Origin: Bremerella sp. TYQ1
Lineage (GTDB): Bacteria; Planctomycetota; Planctomycetia; Pirellulales; Pirellulaceae
Assembly (NCBI RefSeq): GCF_020150455.1
Contig: NZ_CP083740.1
Span: forward strand, 4,898,001-4,962,000
Direction of reading: 5' to 3'
Length of the DNA: 64,000 bases
Part shown: in pieces, positions 17,201-24,678 of the stretch
Layout of the letters: every line of letters begins with the position of its first letter
Numbering within the stretch: position 1 is the stretch's first letter
The notes under the pieces: model-generated
What the model was told of the DNA's origin: nothing
What the model saw: only the letters and a program-made list of their open reading frames with translations
The model's database searches: none
Translations under genes and position numbers: made by a program

Positions 17201-17213
17201 ACGCAGCGCACAT
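14208..17213 (-). CDS. lptD: LptD/OstA-like outer-membrane assembly protein
   Basis: A 1001-residue exported protein of the LptD (OstA) type, which inserts lipopolysaccharide into the outer leaflet of the outer membrane. A signal peptide spans about 1-17. An OstA-like periplasmic domain follows in pieces (VRADDVRHWQDGEKEVWILRG; ADRAIIW; ELYLEGNVVFQQGEQVVYAE; TSRMGVPRYWFQSNQIEYV), then a long barrel with conserved starts PVFYWPVLSADINDP and FNNTYFPFVNNPATG. It is longer than proteobacterial LptD. A short internal repeat (INPVTGESQ / IDPVTGQPK) precedes the barrel, and no paired Cys pattern of E. coli LptD is evident. It clusters with dgkA. The name is by domain order and motifs; a related barrel protein with another cargo is possible. 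Confidence 0.72.
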   Translation of the reverse strand: MCAALILSFLLSATSSAEIHLPQSDVTRPIYVRADDVRHWQDGEKEVWILRGDCEIVQDNTIARGRDAVLWIEYAQPFRLVPHKVTVYLENEVNVSYRDAESGNVKVEDSSWLGQLFTTSRINLPVDPTKSPPAVAPAIYHRGRNAQPSDEDFAPKEPNAAPIKQIQFETGEPMPPSISIAQPQVRIRLLQRYSTGYHLDSQVDPNTGETITRFDGGMNVIVEGVGQLDTVSLLADRAIIWSKNGIDGLTSPEGATDDGAYELYLEGNVVFQQGEQVVYAERMYYNVQDEYGTILNAELLTPVPEYQGLVRLKADVLQRVNRDRYQAFGAALTTSRMGVPRYWFQSNQIEYVDKQSTVINPVTGESQIDPVTGQPKISHERLATSRNNTLYFGGYPVFYWPVLSADINDPVFYLNKISFKNDDVFGFQVLTEFDNYEIFGIDDPWEGTEWVTDLDYLSERGMGVGTRFNFNNTYFPFVNNPATGFLDAWGIYDTGTDNLGADRRMLTPETDLRGRVWGRHRQMTIGDFQFTGELGLISDRNFLESYYEKDWDTQKDFDTSFELKKLVDNQSFNIHGATRINDFFMQTEWIPKLDHYMLGQPLLFDRLTYFSHSTVGYARLRPSTAPEDPADAATYDPLPYEVDIEGIVGSTRHEIDLPMELFGSKVTPYALGDVTYQGQDINGNDMLRGYAQGGVRGSIMAWSVNRNIQSQLFNVNGVAHKITLYGDLYYADSSQDISRVGIYNKINDDSQEAFQRRFKFTTYGLPAGTPVPAAVDPRYYAFRTNQQGMVTSPIPEIADDVSAAHLELRQTWQTKRGGPGNEKIIDWITFDVGGTVFPDADRDNFGETVGLLNYEFDWKIGSRFSVFSNGYWDLFDDGLQTLTVGSYINRTQIGNLYVSYTHAVHPFESQLIVASLQYRLSEKWFGGLGTAYDVKEIGNLGQNIFLTRIGESSLFTFNFNVDASRENIGVGIFFEPRFFASGQYSKINGESLPPLGAYGLE

Positions 17214-17438
17214 CGAGAGCGCACGCGTGAAGCACGCGGAACCGCACTGAACTCTATGCCAGCGCGTCGTCGGACTTTTCCTGTGAGGGGGAAACAGGGT
17301 CCTGGCTTCCTTGCCGGTTGACTCTGAATTAGTTCAAATTCTCGGGCGTCTGCGAGGTAATCCTTGACGGTCCGAGAGTTTATGGCGGGGCGGATTATAG
17401 GGATGCCGCCAGAGCAGAGCAAGCCAGCTTCGGCCTGA

Positions 17439-18758
17439 TTAACGACGCTTCGCTCGATTCCAGATCATCTGCAGGCCAGCACATGCTAGCACGGCCAGAA
17501 TGGGAACCAGCGGCGAACGCATTCGCATGTTGCTCCAAAAGAACAAATGCACTGCCGTAAAGCTCAATAGCAAGCTGATAGCAGCGATCCAGCCAGGCTT
17601 TGCGAGCCGCTTACCCAGAGCAAACAGCCCGGCAATCACCAGGGCAAATTGCACGATATACCATGCTCCGATAGCGTATCGGAACAGCGACCGCTTAGTA
17701 CTTTCGTCCGTGGAAAGTGCATGCGGTAGCGGTCGCCAGAACATGGAAAACCGAACCAAGCAGCTGTAAGCCGCCATCGCCGGTTGGTCCTGCATCGTCT
17801 CAATCGCCTCCGAATATGCCGCACGATCTCGGGCCAATTCGCTAGCAGAGGTCCCCTCGTAAGGATGACGTCGGGCAAAGCGAGCATGAAACTCGGTGTT
17901 GTCCCAGACGGGAGTGCTGCCACTTTTCAGGTATTCGTAATAGGAAGAGTTGTTTCCCCACAGCAGAGTGTGCCCTCCGTGGGTTGTTCCCAGCACCGGA
18001 GCGTTGAAGACCAGGATGTTGCGCACCACCCATGGTGCCAGCAAAAATGCCAGCATCAAGCCATAGGCCAAAATCGAAGAGGCCCGCAGCTTCCAATCGC
18101 GTGCACAGAACCAGACCGCCAGCGGTAGGAGTGCGGCCCAGACTAAAAACGTAGGGCGGCAAAAAATGGCGAGCGCGACTGCACCGGCAATATTCACGCT
18201 GCGAATCGTCACATCTCGACTGGTCCCCTGCTCTGTTCCTTCTTCACGAGCTTCCGCCATTGACGAAACAGCCACCAACGTAAGCACCGCCAGGCAGGTT
18301 GCCAGCGTTTCGGTCATTACCAGCGTCGACTGGTTCAACAGAATCGGATCGATCGCAACGAGCAGCCCGGCCAGGCTTCGCCAGCTGCCAAGTCCCATCA
18401 ATTTCGCCCAATAAAACGTCAGTCCGACGGTGATTACCCCCAACGCAACATGCAGAGCAAAAACTTCCTCGGGCAGGATGTTTCGCGAAATGCTGGTGAT
18501 TGCCAAAAGAAGCGGATAAAGGGGCGGGCGAAATGCGGTTGGCTCGGCAGGATCTTCCAGTGTGAAGGAGTGAATCCGCACGATGTTGTCGGCCAGCAGG
18601 CGGTAGCTATCGGGATCTTGCGAGAAGTTTTCCCACTCCACGTACCCGATTCCCCCTCGCACGAGCATCGCCAAAAGCAGGACCAGGTACCATTGCCAGT
18701 CAAGCCAAACGCTCTCGCGCCGTGACGAAGTGGGAGAGGCATCGCTCGTGGACTGCAT
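17439..18758 (-). CDS. GT-C membrane glycosyltransferase (family 39-like)
   Basis: A 439-residue polytopic membrane protein with about ten helices, of the dolichyl-phosphate-mannose mannosyltransferase/ArnT-like superfamily. The first helix is followed by an acidic loop (NFSQDPDSYRLLADNI), where these enzymes keep their catalytic Asp, and by FRPPLYPLLLAI, the FxPPLYP motif of the family. The C-terminus is basic (RAKRR). It would move a sugar from a lipid carrier to a lipid or protein on the outer face of the membrane. It is 225 bases upstream of the LptD-like gene in the same direction, which suggests an envelope role. The donor and acceptor cannot be inferred. Confidence 0.8.
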   Translation of the reverse strand: MQSTSDASPTSSRRESVWLDWQWYLVLLLAMLVRGGIGYVEWENFSQDPDSYRLLADNIVRIHSFTLEDPAEPTAFRPPLYPLLLAITSISRNILPEEVFALHVALGVITVGLTFYWAKLMGLGSWRSLAGLLVAIDPILLNQSTLVMTETLATCLAVLTLVAVSSMAEAREEGTEQGTSRDVTIRSVNIAGAVALAIFCRPTFLVWAALLPLAVWFCARDWKLRASSILAYGLMLAFLLAPWVVRNILVFNAPVLGTTHGGHTLLWGNNSSYYEYLKSGSTPVWDNTEFHARFARRHPYEGTSASELARDRAAYSEAIETMQDQPAMAAYSCLVRFSMFWRPLPHALSTDESTKRSLFRYAIGAWYIVQFALVIAGLFALGKRLAKPGWIAAISLLLSFTAVHLFFWSNMRMRSPLVPILAVLACAGLQMIWNRAKRR

Positions 18759-18866
18759 CGCGTTGACCGATCAGAAGAAGCCGACTCGTACGACAAGGGG
18801 GACTTCGTAGAATATAACAGATGCGATGCCCGGCTGACGACGGTAGGCCTCCCACAAGGAAACGCG

Positions 18867-21161
18867 GTGAATAAGTTGTTTGAAAGATGGATCGCCCTTC
18901 GCTGGCCTTTGCTGGCGATCGGAATTGCGCTGACGGTTGGGGCTATTTTCCTCGGGCAAGGGCTCGCGTTCGATCGCTCGATCGAAAACATGTTCGCCGC
19001 CGAAGATCCCCTGATCGAGTCGCACGAGCGGTTCAATCGAATCTTCGGCGGTAACGAAGTCGTGATGGGCGTCTATCTCGACGACGAACTCTTCGCTCCC
19101 CAAGGTGCCGGACTCACTCGCGTTCGCGAAGTTCGGAAACAAATCGAAGAACTGCCTGGCGTCCGCGAGGTGCTTACTCTTGATCGTGACATCACGCGAG
19201 ACTTCGTGCTCGATCCCAAGTCGGGCGCTGGGAAACAGCTGAAGCAAATGTTTGCCGGCTACACGCACAATACCGATGGCAACATCGTCGCATTACCAAT
19301 TCAGCTGACTCCGAAAAGTGAAGCGACCGTCAGTCGGGTCGAATTGATCGCACAGCTTCGGGCAATCTTCGACGAGCTTCCTGGCGGAATGATCACCGGC
19401 GAACCGGTCATGGTGGTCGATGGCTTCCGTTATGTCGAAGAGGATGGCCAGCGGTTGGGCTGGGCCACTTCATTGCTGTTGGCTTGTGTCATTCTGCTCG
19501 TTTTTCGCAGCATCCGCTGGGTGATCATTGCGATCGTTGTCGTTCAGGTCACCCTTCGGTGGACGCATGCGACGCTGGCGTTAAGTGGCCTTCAGCTAAG
19601 CATGGTCAGCTCGATGCTGACAGCGATTGTCACCGTGATCGGGGTGGCGACCGTCGTGCATTACATCTTGCGATTTCGGCAATATCGCGACGAAGGGCAG
19701 GCACCCAACGAGGCACTCGCTTCCGCGTCGCAGTACCTTCTCGCCCCGGTCTTCTGGGCATGTGCGACCGATGCCGTTGGGTTCTCGGCACTGCTAATCA
19801 CCAACGTCGGTCCGGTGCATGACTTCGGCGTGATGATGGCGGTCGGTGCAATGCTGGTGCTTCCGGCCGTGTTGGTATTCCTGCCTGGCTTAGTGCTGCT
19901 TGGCAGTCCCGTGGGTGTCGATCCGGCGAAACCGTGGGGCGATGCCAAGCTTAGTTCTGCTCTTTCGCGAACGGTCGACGCCATCGTCCGGCGCCCGGTG
20001 CTGCTGATGGTTCTAATTCTGGCCGCGTTTGCCATTTCCCTTTGGGGGGGCTCGCGACTGGAGGTCGAAAGCGACTTCACCAAAAACTTCCGCGAGTCGA
20101 CTCCCGTCGTTCAAGCCTACTCATTTGTCGAGGACGAACTGGGGGCCGCCGGCGTCTGGGACGTCGCCATTCCCGCCCCGCAGCAGCTGACTTGGGAATA
20201 CATTCAGGAAGTTCAGCAGCTGGAAGAGCGTCTTCGTGACGAGGTCCCGGAGCTGACCAAAGTGCTCAGCATGGCCGACGTGATGGCGGCGATGATGAAG
20301 GAAGTTGAAGCGAACAGCTTCTTTCCACTGCCGAAGTACACCCTGATTCGGATGGGGATGACGAAGTTAAAGGACGAGCTTCCGAAAACGCTCGACTCGC
20401 TTTACTCCGAGGACGACCAGCGGCCGGGCGAATATTGGTTTCGGATCATGCTCCTTTCCAAAGAGCGTCAGGATGCCGCGACGAAGCAGCGGACGATTGA
20501 AGCGGTTCGCCGCGTCATGGCCGACTACCATGCTCAGCGAATGGCCGCCGAAAAGCCGAAGGAAGAGCTAGACCCCGTGTTTGTCGTTCACGAGGACGAG
20601 CCGATTGTCAGCGGGTTCTTTGTGCTGCTGACTCATCTGATCGACAGTCTGATTCGCGATCAGTGGCGGTCGTTTGCACTAGCGATCGTGGGTATCGGCA
20701 TCACCATGTCACTTGCGTTTCGCAGCGTGAAGTTCGCGCTGCTGGCTCTCATTCCGAATGTCCTGCCGATCTTGATGGTGACGGGGGCGTTCGGGCTGCT
20801 GGGGTATCGAATCAACATGGGAGCGGCGATGATCGCAGCCGTATCGATGGGGCTGGGGGTCGACGCTTCGATTCACTACATCTACGGTTTTCAGCGAAGC
20901 CTGGCCAGCGGTCGGTCGCCGAGCGAAGCCCTGGTGGATGTGCAACAGAGCGTAGGCAAGGCCGTCATCTTCGCCACGTTCGCGCTCATCGCCGGCTTCA
21001 GCGTGCTGTGCGTCAGCGACTTCGTGCCGACCATCTACTTCGGGGTTTTGGTTGGGCTAACCATGTTAGGGGCGTTGGCAGGAAACCTGATCATCTTGCC
21101 GCTGCTGATCAAGCTGTTTGTGATTGGCCGAACCACCCCCGCCGCCCAGGCGGAAAGCTAA
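18867..21161 (+). CDS. MMPL/RND-superfamily transporter
   Basis: A 764-residue RND-type membrane protein of the MMPL/hopanoid-exporter kind. It has the two-fold repeat of the family: one N-terminal helix (about 14-34), a periplasmic domain, a five-helix block (about 195-350) with the GVATVVHYILRFRQY element, a middle helix (about 372-392), a second periplasmic domain and a second block (about 595-755) with GVDASIHYIYGFQR. A charged Asp in the helix before IHY is typical of proton relay. GTG 18867 is the start, with AAGGA six bases before it. Such proteins export lipids or other hydrophobic molecules. No membrane-fusion or outer-membrane partner is adjacent; it is divergent from the glycosyltransferase gene (108 bases). 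Confidence 0.88.
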   Translation: MNKLFERWIALRWPLLAIGIALTVGAIFLGQGLAFDRSIENMFAAEDPLIESHERFNRIFGGNEVVMGVYLDDELFAPQGAGLTRVREVRKQIEELPGVREVLTLDRDITRDFVLDPKSGAGKQLKQMFAGYTHNTDGNIVALPIQLTPKSEATVSRVELIAQLRAIFDELPGGMITGEPVMVVDGFRYVEEDGQRLGWATSLLLACVILLVFRSIRWVIIAIVVVQVTLRWTHATLALSGLQLSMVSSMLTAIVTVIGVATVVHYILRFRQYRDEGQAPNEALASASQYLLAPVFWACATDAVGFSALLITNVGPVHDFGVMMAVGAMLVLPAVLVFLPGLVLLGSPVGVDPAKPWGDAKLSSALSRTVDAIVRRPVLLMVLILAAFAISLWGGSRLEVESDFTKNFRESTPVVQAYSFVEDELGAAGVWDVAIPAPQQLTWEYIQEVQQLEERLRDEVPELTKVLSMADVMAAMMKEVEANSFFPLPKYTLIRMGMTKLKDELPKTLDSLYSEDDQRPGEYWFRIMLLSKERQDAATKQRTIEAVRRVMADYHAQRMAAEKPKEELDPVFVVHEDEPIVSGFFVLLTHLIDSLIRDQWRSFALAIVGIGITMSLAFRSVKFALLALIPNVLPILMVTGAFGLLGYRINMGAAMIAAVSMGLGVDASIHYIYGFQRSLASGRSPSEALVDVQQSVGKAVIFATFALIAGFSVLCVSDFVPTIYFGVLVGLTMLGALAGNLIILPLLIKLFVIGRTTPAAQAES

Positions 21162-21416
21162 CGGTGGAGGCGACTGGTTTTCAAGGATCGACGCGATCGA
21201 AAAGAACTCGCCGGCTATTAAACAATAAAACGTGTACAAGTCGCAAGGAAAAGTTCTTCACGTTTCAAAACACTCGGTAATATTAGGCCCGGTCGGCGTT
21301 TCGCCGGGCCGCTCTGTTTTGGCCCTGCGTCTGCCTACCCTAAAAACGGACGCAAAGTTCGTGTGTTTCTCGGCCATGGTTGCCGCACATGTCATGCGGA
21401 ATTCGCGCAGAAGTGA

Positions 21417-21445
21417 TTAACGCTTGTGCAATAAACGTTTATAAT
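21417..21445 (+). promoter_or_regulatory. Possible sigma-70 promoter, distal
   Basis: TTAACG (21417-21422), 17-base spacer, perfect TATAAT (21440-21445). It would give a leader of about 250 bases before the small basic protein gene. Confidence 0.45.
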
Positions 21446-21581
21446 AGGGGGGCTCGCGAAGGGGACGGCCTGGGCAGCCTTCCTGGCTTGGTTAATCTGC
21501 TTATCTTGTCGTGTCGGCTGGCCCCCTCTGAGGGGTTGTCTGTTCGTGGTCGCTTCTGCGCGGAAGTCGTGCCGGGGTTCC

Positions 21582-21611
21582 TTGCCAAGGGACGGGGGTC
21601 TCTGGTAGAAT
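21582..21611 (+). promoter_or_regulatory. Possible sigma-70 promoter, proximal
   Basis: TTGCCA (21582-21587), 18-base spacer, TAGAAT (21606-21611): five of six matches in each box. The expected start is near 21618, about 85 bases before the gene. Confidence 0.5.
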
Positions 21612-21703
21612 GCGACGTTTCCACCCAAATAGATTTCCCCGCCTGGGGATTTTCAATATCGACAGACAGTGTAATTAGCTGCGGAAACGCAACGGAGAGA
21701 TTT

Positions 21704-21793
21704 GTGGGAACGAAAAAATCAGGTAAAGGTCGACGCAAAATTGGACGCAAGAAACGACGTATGCGTGCAAAGATCCGTCACCGCAAGAAATAA
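21704..21793 (+). CDS. 29-residue very basic protein, possibly ribosome-associated
   Basis: A short gene that starts at GTG 21704 with GGAGAG (21694-21699) before it. The product has 29 residues, of which 17 are Lys, Arg or His: it opens MGTKKSGKGRRKIGRK, continues KRRMRAKIRH and ends RKK. Its size and charge are like those of tiny RNA-binding ribosomal proteins, such as the AURKAIP1/COX24-type proteins (bS22-like) of other bacteria, but it is too short to assign by eye. Two promoter-like sequences upstream, a good ribosome binding site and a clean stop make it a real gene candidate. The same frame is open upstream to base 21380, but that part has no basic character and no ribosome binding site. 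It is followed by a repeat-bearing gap. Confidence 0.7.
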   Translation: MGTKKSGKGRRKIGRKKRRMRAKIRHRKK

Positions 21794-22164
21794 TTGCGGC
21801 GAGTCGCTCGCGTAGCGATTCCCTTTATTCTACCCACCTATGTACGAGGCCGTCGCCTATCTGTTGCAGGCGACGGCTCTCTCTGCGCGCCTCTTGTTGG
21901 GTCTCTTCCCGTTCAATTTCGTCCTGTCGTTGGGGCGTGTTTGACGATTCAGGACATGCCGACGCGGACGACGGCATGGCACCCATGATTGGTGCCTCGT
22001 GATGGGGGCAAGAAGAATCCTTGGTTTGCCGCATGAAGACATGCCCACGCGGACGTGAGCATGACACCCAAGGTTCTTTTTCTTGCGTTTGATTGGTACC
22101 GGTTTTTAGGCCGGAATCGGGTCGCCGACAGGAAGCCATTGTAAGAACGTTGGCTTGGTATGGC
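21794..22164. other. Repeat-bearing gap between small basic gene and ABC genes
   Basis: This 371-base convergent gap contains two copies of a 33-base repeat, listed separately. Between and around them are matching inverted pieces (GCAAGAAGAATCCTTGG near 22009 against CCAAGGTTCTTTTTCTTGC near 22068). I see no gene here. Confidence 0.6.
21953..22070. repeat. Pair of 33-base intergenic repeats
   Basis: Copies at 21953-21985 and 22038-22070 match at 28 of 33 positions; shared cores are GACATGCC, ACGCGGACG and CACCCA. The first copy is itself a hairpin, CATGCCG/CGGCATG around ten bases. The two copies and the inverted pieces between them suggest a dispersed non-coding element such as a REP family. 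No transposase or target duplication was seen. Confidence 0.6.
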
Positions 22165-22986
22165 TTAGTCTTTCAGACCGGTGGTGGCGATGCCTTTCAG
22201 GAAGGTCTTTTGGGCGAAGAAGAACAGCACCACGATCGGCAGCGTGAATAACGTGGCCGCGGCCAGCAGCAAATGGGTTTGGTCGGCGTAGCTGCTGACG
22301 AACTGTTCCAAGCCGTACGCCAGGGGGAACTTCTCTTTGTCGCTCAAAAACAGGAGCGGGCCGCTGAAGTCATTCCACGCGGCGACGAACTGAAACAAGC
22401 CGACGGTCGCCAATGCCGGCACCGACATCGGCAAGATGACGCGCCAATAAATGCCCCACTCGGAAAGACCATCAATCCGCGCCGCTTCGCTAATCTCTTC
22501 CGGAATGGTGCGGAAGAACTGCCGCAGCAGGAAAATCGAAAACGCATCTCCCAGAAATGTCGGCACAATCAACGCGCCTAGCGTGTTGTACAGCCCCACT
22601 TCCCGCAGCAGCAGAAAACGTGGGATCATCGTCACATGCCACGGCAGCAGCATCGTGCCGATCAGCACGGCGAACAGCTTGTCACGGCCCCACCATTTCA
22701 GCTTTGCGAACGCGTAGGCCGCCATCGAGCAGGAAAGGAGCGTACCCGCGACCGATCCGCCGCACAGCACCAACGTGTTGGAGAGGTACTGCCAGAACGG
22801 CATCGACTGGATCGCAGTGACGTAGTTTTCCCAGTGCCAAGCCTCGGGGATCAACTGATTCGGGTTGGCTTGGATTTCCGTCGGCGACTTCAGCGAGCCG
22901 GATAACATCACCAGCAGCGGCAAGCTGTAGATCGTCACGAAAAAGATCAGCAGCACGTAAATCGACGACTTTTGATACCATTTCAT
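22165..22986 (-). CDS. Carbohydrate ABC transporter permease (MalG type)
   Basis: A 273-residue inner-membrane permease with six helices. The EAA loop that docks the ATPase is clear: ISEAARIDGLSEWGIYW followed by RVILPMSVPALATVG. The ending (FFFAQKTFLKGIATTGLKD) is typical of the MalG/UgpE branch of carbohydrate importers. Its ATG overlaps the stop of the binding-protein gene by four bases (ATGA), so both are translationally coupled. It is the last gene of the import unit. No ATPase gene follows or precedes, so the transporter must use a shared ATPase encoded elsewhere. Confidence 0.92.
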   Translation of the reverse strand: MKWYQKSSIYVLLIFFVTIYSLPLLVMLSGSLKSPTEIQANPNQLIPEAWHWENYVTAIQSMPFWQYLSNTLVLCGGSVAGTLLSCSMAAYAFAKLKWWGRDKLFAVLIGTMLLPWHVTMIPRFLLLREVGLYNTLGALIVPTFLGDAFSIFLLRQFFRTIPEEISEAARIDGLSEWGIYWRVILPMSVPALATVGLFQFVAAWNDFSGPLLFLSDKEKFPLAYGLEQFVSSYADQTHLLLAAATLFTLPIVVLFFFAQKTFLKGIATTGLKD

Positions 22987-24359
22987 GGCTCGGTCCTCGC
23001 GCGATCGATATGCGACTGAATTCTCGCTTCGGCCTGCTTGAGCATCTGCGAAAGATCAGGCTCCGAAGAACTCGACATAGCCGATTCGGCGAGGTTTTTG
23101 ACCTCGTTGTTGAAGTAAGGAGCCCCAGGAATGACGGGAACCGGGTATTGGTTTTCGCTGCCGGCTAATTGGATGAACGTGCGGAACAGAGGCTCTTCGT
23201 TCAGGAATGTTTGGAATGTCGGCTGATCGACGACGTGCTGCGAAACGGGGATCCAGCCGCCGGCGACACACGTCTGCGCGGCGTCTGCTTCCTGGCCATC
23301 GAAGCCGCACCAGAACTTGATGAACTGCCAGGCTCCTGGCGATGACTTGGCTCCGCGCGGGATGACAAAGTTGTTGCCGTTCACCCAGCCAGCGTTCGAC
23401 TTGCCTCCGGGAGGTGGCGGCAGGGGAATGGCATTGAACTGCGTGACCGCTTCTCCCTTTTCTTGTTGCGACTTTTGAAACGCACGGATGTCGCGCACGC
23501 GCCATTGGCCATCCATCACCACGGCATACCGCCCTGCGAAGAGCGGAAACGTTTTGCCAGGCAGCGACTGATCGCCATGGCGGAAGCGAGCGATTTCGGA
23601 AGGACCATATCGATTGCGATAGCTGACCATCCATGCCAACGCCGATTCGATTTCGGGCGAAGTCAGCGTCACGTTGCCATCGGCCGCATCGTAAAACTGC
23701 CCACCGAAGACAGGGCCCCAAGCCCAGATTCGCCGCGAGTCAGGCAGGTAGCCATGCCGCTGATAGGCTTCGGATTGATCGGGCGGAGCAATCGTTTCAG
23801 CGATGTGGTCTAAATCGGCGGTCGTTTGCGGAGGCGATAGACCATACTCGGCGAGCATCGTTTCGTTGACGTAGAGGGCCCGGATATCGAGCCCGTTCGG
23901 TACGCCGTACAGACGATCTTCGTAGGTGACCAGCCGGCGTGCGGCCGGAAAAAGCCAGGCCTTCAGCCGCTCGACTTCCTCGGCGGGGGCAACTTCGTCC
24001 AGAGCCAGGATGGCTCCGCGATGGCCCCAATCGGCAATCACCGGGTCGTCGATGTTCAGCAAATCAGGCGGATCGCCGCCGGTGACGCTGAGGAAGAATT
24101 TTAAATCCAAGTTGTTGCCAGGCATCGCAATGGGGCGAACGAAGTAGTCGGTTTGCGACGCGTTAAATCGCTGTGCGACGTCTTCGACAATGGCCCGATC
24201 GGCTCCGCCCCAGAAGTGCCAGAAGACCACCTCTTCGCGGTCCTGGGGCTTTGGCGACTGGGAAGCGGTGAGGTATGGCCGCGAGACGAGCAGGCCAATC
24301 GCGACCAACCCAATCGCCACGACAGTCAACCAACCGCGAAATGAAAAAGCCTGGGGCAT
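22983..24359 (-). CDS. Extracellular sugar-binding protein of ABC importer
   Basis: A 458-residue solute-binding protein of family 1 (sugar/oligosaccharide binding). A hydrophobic N-terminal segment (about 9-24, LTVVAIGLVAIGLLVS) without lipobox Cys acts as signal or anchor. The family pattern follows: VVFWHFWGGADRAIVEDVAQRFN, GGDPPDLLNIDD, LYGVPNGLDIRALYVNETML, and later AGRYAVVMDGQWRVRD and PGAWQFIKFW. It would capture a sugar outside the membrane and pass it to the two permeases. It overlaps the MalG-type gene and is separated from the MalF-type gene by a 319-base gap with an inverted-repeat element. The sugar is unknown. Confidence 0.92.
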   Translation of the reverse strand: MPQAFSFRGWLTVVAIGLVAIGLLVSRPYLTASQSPKPQDREEVVFWHFWGGADRAIVEDVAQRFNASQTDYFVRPIAMPGNNLDLKFFLSVTGGDPPDLLNIDDPVIADWGHRGAILALDEVAPAEEVERLKAWLFPAARRLVTYEDRLYGVPNGLDIRALYVNETMLAEYGLSPPQTTADLDHIAETIAPPDQSEAYQRHGYLPDSRRIWAWGPVFGGQFYDAADGNVTLTSPEIESALAWMVSYRNRYGPSEIARFRHGDQSLPGKTFPLFAGRYAVVMDGQWRVRDIRAFQKSQQEKGEAVTQFNAIPLPPPPGGKSNAGWVNGNNFVIPRGAKSSPGAWQFIKFWCGFDGQEADAAQTCVAGGWIPVSQHVVDQPTFQTFLNEEPLFRTFIQLAGSENQYPVPVIPGAPYFNNEVKNLAESAMSSSSEPDLSQMLKQAEARIQSHIDRARTEP

Positions 24360-24678
24360 CAGCCCTGTCCTTTATGGGTTGGTGTTGGTGCGATGGTGAG
24401 ATCGGAAAGACTAGCCACAGAGGGCACAGAGATCACCGAGGGGGGCGCCGGTGGAATGACTGCGCTAATGGGTAGCCCAGGTTGCTTGCAACCTGGGGAG
24501 GCGAAGCCGAACGGAGGTTTTCGTGAGCGGCCAGCGTTTCCTGAAGACCTCGATTCGCTTCGCTCCCCAGTTTGCAAGCAAACCGGGCTACCCAAGCGTT
24601 GGTGGTTCATCCTTGGTGTTCTCTCTGAAGCGATTTGTCTTCGGTCGGAAACGTCGAGCAGCATGGCAGCGCCTGGCA
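24360..24678. other. Gap inside the ABC operon containing a REPIN-like element
   Basis: This 319-base stretch lies between the MalF-type permease gene and the binding-protein gene, where such operons are normally tight. It consists mostly of the inverted-repeat element listed next. The frames inside it on either strand are without recognisable products. Confidence 0.6.
24470..24593. repeat. REPIN-like inverted-repeat element
   Basis: The left arm (24470-24506) and the right arm (24558-24593) are near-perfect inverse copies of about 36 bases around a 51-base centre. Both begin GGGTAGCCC when read inward. Each arm is itself a palindrome: CCCAGGTTGC with GCAACCTGGG on the left, CCCAGTTTGC with GCAAACCGGG on the right. 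This double structure is that of REPINs/REP doublets, which are spread by RAYT-type transposases acting in trans. No transposase is in the window. Confidence 0.7.

Larger units (their letters stand above)
21162..21703 (+). other. Intergenic region with promoters of the small basic protein gene
   Basis: A 542-base gap. A GC-rich hairpin (GGCCC at 21286-21290 with GGGCC at 21306-21310, inner GGCG/CGCC) may end the MMPL transcript, though the T-run behind it is short. Two sigma-70-like promoters listed separately follow, both directed at the 29-residue gene. Confidence 0.55.
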
